Below, one piece after another: positions 13,566-14,683 of a stretch of 14,683 bases of DNA. Source of the DNA: an uncultured Candidatus Saccharibacteria bacterium (GTDB taxonomy: Bacteria; Patescibacteria; Saccharimonadia; Saccharimonadales; CAMLKC01); the NCBI GenBank assembly GCA_946479025.1, contig CAMLDM010000019.1, forward strand, positions 1-14,683, given 5' to 3'. A program made the translations under genes and the position numbers. The first letter of the stretch is position 1, and each line of letters begins with the position of its first letter. A model generated the notes under the pieces. It saw nothing but the letters and a program-made list of their open reading frames with translations. It was not told the DNA's origin and made no database searches.

Positions 13566-14285
13566 ATGAATGTCAACAAAGTATTACTCAGTGCAGGAAT
13601 CATCAGCATCATCAGCGTTGCAAGCCTTGCGTCTACCGCTATGGCATGGCACCCGAAAGGTGTTATATCAAAAAAAGTCCAGAACGTTACCACCGGTAGT
13701 GTCCTCGATGAAGCCGACACGGCAGCACAAGCTACGGCCGCAAAGCCAGGCGACACGCTTAAATACGTTATCGAGGTGCGCAACATCGGCTCTCCCGACA
13801 GCCGAGGCTACAATGACATGGCTAAAACCGTCATGACCGACACGCTTCCTGCAGGCGTCGAGCTCGTTAGCAACCCAGCTCAGCGCCAGATCACCGAAAA
13901 CCTCGGTACGATCAAGCCAGGCAAAAGCGTCATCAAGGAGTACCTGGTAAAGGTAACTGCCGACACTGCAGGATCTATCAAAAACACCGCTTGTTTCACT
14001 GGCAACAGCAAGGCAAACGACAACCCACAACAGGGCTGCAACCCAGCATACATCGACATTACCATTCCTGAAGTACCAGTAACTCCTGTTACTCCGGAAA
14101 CACCAGAGACGCCAAAAACCCCTGTAACCCCAGCACCTAAACCTGAAGTGCCAGCTGAGCTGCCACACACGGGCGCAACGGCGAACATCTTCGTCGCAGC
14201 TGCAATTATCGGCCTGGCTTCGTATGCCGCTCACCGCTACGTTACGTCACGCCGCGACCTTGCACGCACCCTGCTTGATTCGTAA
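13566..14285 (+). CDS. LPHTG-anchored surface protein with a DUF11-like domain
   Basis: A 239-residue exported protein. Residues 1-27 are a signal peptide ending STAMA before WHP. Residues about 35-168 resemble a DUF11/conserved-repeat beta-sandwich: GDTLKYVIEVRNIG (62-75), VMTDTLPAGVELVS (89-102), NLGTIKPGKS and AGSIKNTACFTGN. C143 and C158 could form a disulfide. A Pro/Thr/Glu linker of TP repeats (172-198) would span the cell wall. The C-terminus is a sortase signal: LPHTG (199-203), a hydrophobic helix (206-223) and the basic tail HRYVTSRR. It should be covalently attached to the wall by a sortase, which is not encoded here. A role in host or partner contact is only inference. Confidence 0.9.
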   Translation: MNVNKVLLSAGIISIISVASLASTAMAWHPKGVISKKVQNVTTGSVLDEADTAAQATAAKPGDTLKYVIEVRNIGSPDSRGYNDMAKTVMTDTLPAGVELVSNPAQRQITENLGTIKPGKSVIKEYLVKVTADTAGSIKNTACFTGNSKANDNPQQGCNPAYIDITIPEVPVTPVTPETPETPKTPVTPAPKPEVPAELPHTGATANIFVAAAIIGLASYAAHRYVTSRRDLARTLLDS

Positions 14286-14307
14286 ATAATTACGGCGAGA
14301 GTCCCTG

Positions 14308-14337
14308 AAAAAGACACCTGTAGCCAGGTGTCTTTTT
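14308..14337. terminator. Strong terminator after the LPHTG gene, able to act both ways
   Basis: A perfect 13-bp stem, AAAAAGACACCTG (14308-14320) with CAGGTGTCTTTTT (14325-14337), closes a TAGC tetraloop. The T run on one side and A run on the other make it a classic bidirectional intrinsic terminator, 22 bases after the stop codon. Confidence 0.93.
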
Positions 14338-14370
14338 GATTGCCGCGCAGTAGTAAATATCTACAATTTA

Positions 14371-14399
14371 TTGCACGCGAATCAAGTAGTTGGTATAAT
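14371..14399 (+). promoter_or_regulatory. Promoter of the GC-rich small protein
   Basis: TTGCAC (14371-14376), a 17-base spacer and TATAAT (14394-14399) preceded by TGG give an extended -10 promoter. Transcription from about 14406 leaves a leader of about 47 bases. Confidence 0.68.
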
Positions 14400-14417
14400 T
14401 TCACTCAAGCTCACAGA

Positions 14418-14435
14418 TGCGGCCGCAGGGCCGCA
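14418..14435 (+). promoter_or_regulatory. GC-rich hairpin in the leader of the small protein gene
   Basis: TGCGGCC (14418-14424) pairs perfectly with GGCCGCA (14429-14435) around a GCAG loop. It lies about 12 bases after the predicted transcription start and 17 bases before the ATG at 14453, where it could protect the mRNA end or affect translation. The ribosome site downstream (GGTTGGTGG) is poor. Confidence 0.5.
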
Positions 14436-14452
14436 GAGAGTAGGTTGGTGGA

Positions 14453-14623
14453 ATGAAGAAGCAGTCCCTCCGCCGCAAGCGGAACCGCAACAACTTCATG
14501 GGCAAGCTCCTCAAGGCCGTCGGCACTGCGGTGGCCGTCGCGCTCGCCGCGGCGGGCCTTGCGGCCGCCAGCAGCAAGAAGAAGTCGGACTCCGCCGCCG
14601 AAGCGGACGACGACAAGTCCTGA
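14453..14623 (+). CDS. 56-residue small protein: basic N-terminus, Ala-rich hydrophobic segment, acidic C-terminus
   Basis: ATG at 14453 to TGA at 14621-14623. Residues 1-15 are strongly basic (KKQSLRRKRNRNN), 16-40 form an Ala/Val/Leu/Gly-rich helix long enough to enter a membrane, and 41-56 run from KKK to an acidic end (EADDDKS). It could be a single-pass membrane peptide with the basic end inside, or an amphipathic surface-active peptide. Almost every codon ends in G or C, unlike all other genes in the window. It has an extended -10 promoter upstream and a hairpin after the stop, but no clear Shine-Dalgarno sequence. I do not recognise a family. The unusual composition could mean very high expression, recent acquisition, or a different sequence origin at the end of the assembly. 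Confidence 0.55.
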   Translation: MKKQSLRRKRNRNNFMGKLLKAVGTAVAVALAAAGLAAASSKKKSDSAAEADDDKS

Positions 14624-14630
14624 CCAATCA

Positions 14631-14673
14631 GGCGATCCGGCTCCCTCTGAAAAAGAGGTTGAGCCGGATCGCC
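14631..14673. terminator. Very stable stem-loop after the small protein gene
   Basis: A perfect 13-bp outer stem, GGCGATCCGGCTC (14631-14643) with GAGCCGGATCGCC (14661-14673), continues into a 5-bp inner stem (14644-14648 with 14654-14658) around a GAAAA loop, with a two-base TT bulge. It begins seven bases after the stop codon. No T run follows before the window ends, so it may be a U-less terminator, a stability element or a processing site. Confidence 0.6.
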
Positions 14674-14683
14674 GCTAGTTAAC

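Noticed and set aside
14086..14160. Direct repeats near the end of the LPHTG gene as a possible tandem-repeat element
   Set aside because: They encode the Thr/Pro wall-spanning linker of the protein, a normal feature of sortase substrates.
1..14683. Recoded TGA (code 25 as in Gracilibacteria and Absconditabacteria)
   Set aside because: TGA ends the S10-like gene and the 56-residue gene, and the long genes contain no in-frame TGA.
1..14683. tRNA genes, CRISPR arrays, insertion sequences or prophage
   Set aside because: I saw no T-loop consensus in a cloverleaf context, no regular direct repeats with spacers, and no transposase, integrase or phage structural motifs.

Overview
This window looks like a chromosomal segment of a Candidatus Saccharibacteria (TM7, Patescibacteria) or closely related small-genome monoderm bacterium. 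The lineage is an inference. It rests on intermediate base composition, very short intergenic gaps, an LPHTG sortase-sorted surface protein, several small or divergent family members, and a run of genes whose ATG lies directly behind a -10 box. The code is standard: TGA ends two of the genes and no long gene contains an in-frame TGA. There is no tRNA, rRNA, CRISPR array, insertion sequence or phage gene. No gene-free stretch exceeds 300 bases.

Layout. 62-841 (+) is a compact poly(A)-polymerase/CCA-enzyme-type nucleotidyltransferase. It converges, across a bidirectional terminator, on a 30-residue basic protein (906-998, -) and an Ldh_2-family dehydrogenase (1070-2056, -). 2201-3586 (+) is a secreted beta-repeat/Ig-like protein. 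3684-5948 (+) holds a four-helix membrane protein coupled by TAATG to DNA-3-methyladenine glycosylase I (tag), then a nucleoside deaminase and a NUDIX hydrolase. Together these look like a nucleic-acid repair and nucleotide sanitation group. 6002-7639 (+) is a serine-carboxypeptidase-like (S10) hydrolase without a signal peptide. It converges, with only 15 bases between, on a PLP aminotransferase carrying an unusual N-terminal TrmB/PLD-like domain (7655-9229, -). 9315-9521 (+) is a two-helix membrane peptide. 9717-11660 is a GH37 trehalase under its own -35/-10 promoter, followed by a GH15-like (alpha/alpha)6 protein (11706-13439), suggesting trehalose or alpha-glucan use. 13566-14285 is an LPHTG cell-wall-anchored DUF11 protein with a strong terminator. 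The end of the window carries a strikingly GC-rich 56-residue small protein between two hairpins.

The most interesting system-level signal is how expression starts. Eight genes have a -10 hexamer ending only 6-9 bases before the ATG, six of them exactly 6, which implies leaderless mRNAs. Most genes for exported or small proteins (secreted repeat protein, LPHTG protein, two-helix membrane peptide, 30-residue basic protein) instead have a clear Shine-Dalgarno sequence and a leader; the 56-residue protein has a leader but no clear Shine-Dalgarno. Extended -10 boxes (TGn) are common and -35 boxes are mostly poor. Two other points deserve attention: the Ldh_2 enzyme has lost both histidines expected in its active site, and the aminotransferase fusion has a domain order I do not recognise.
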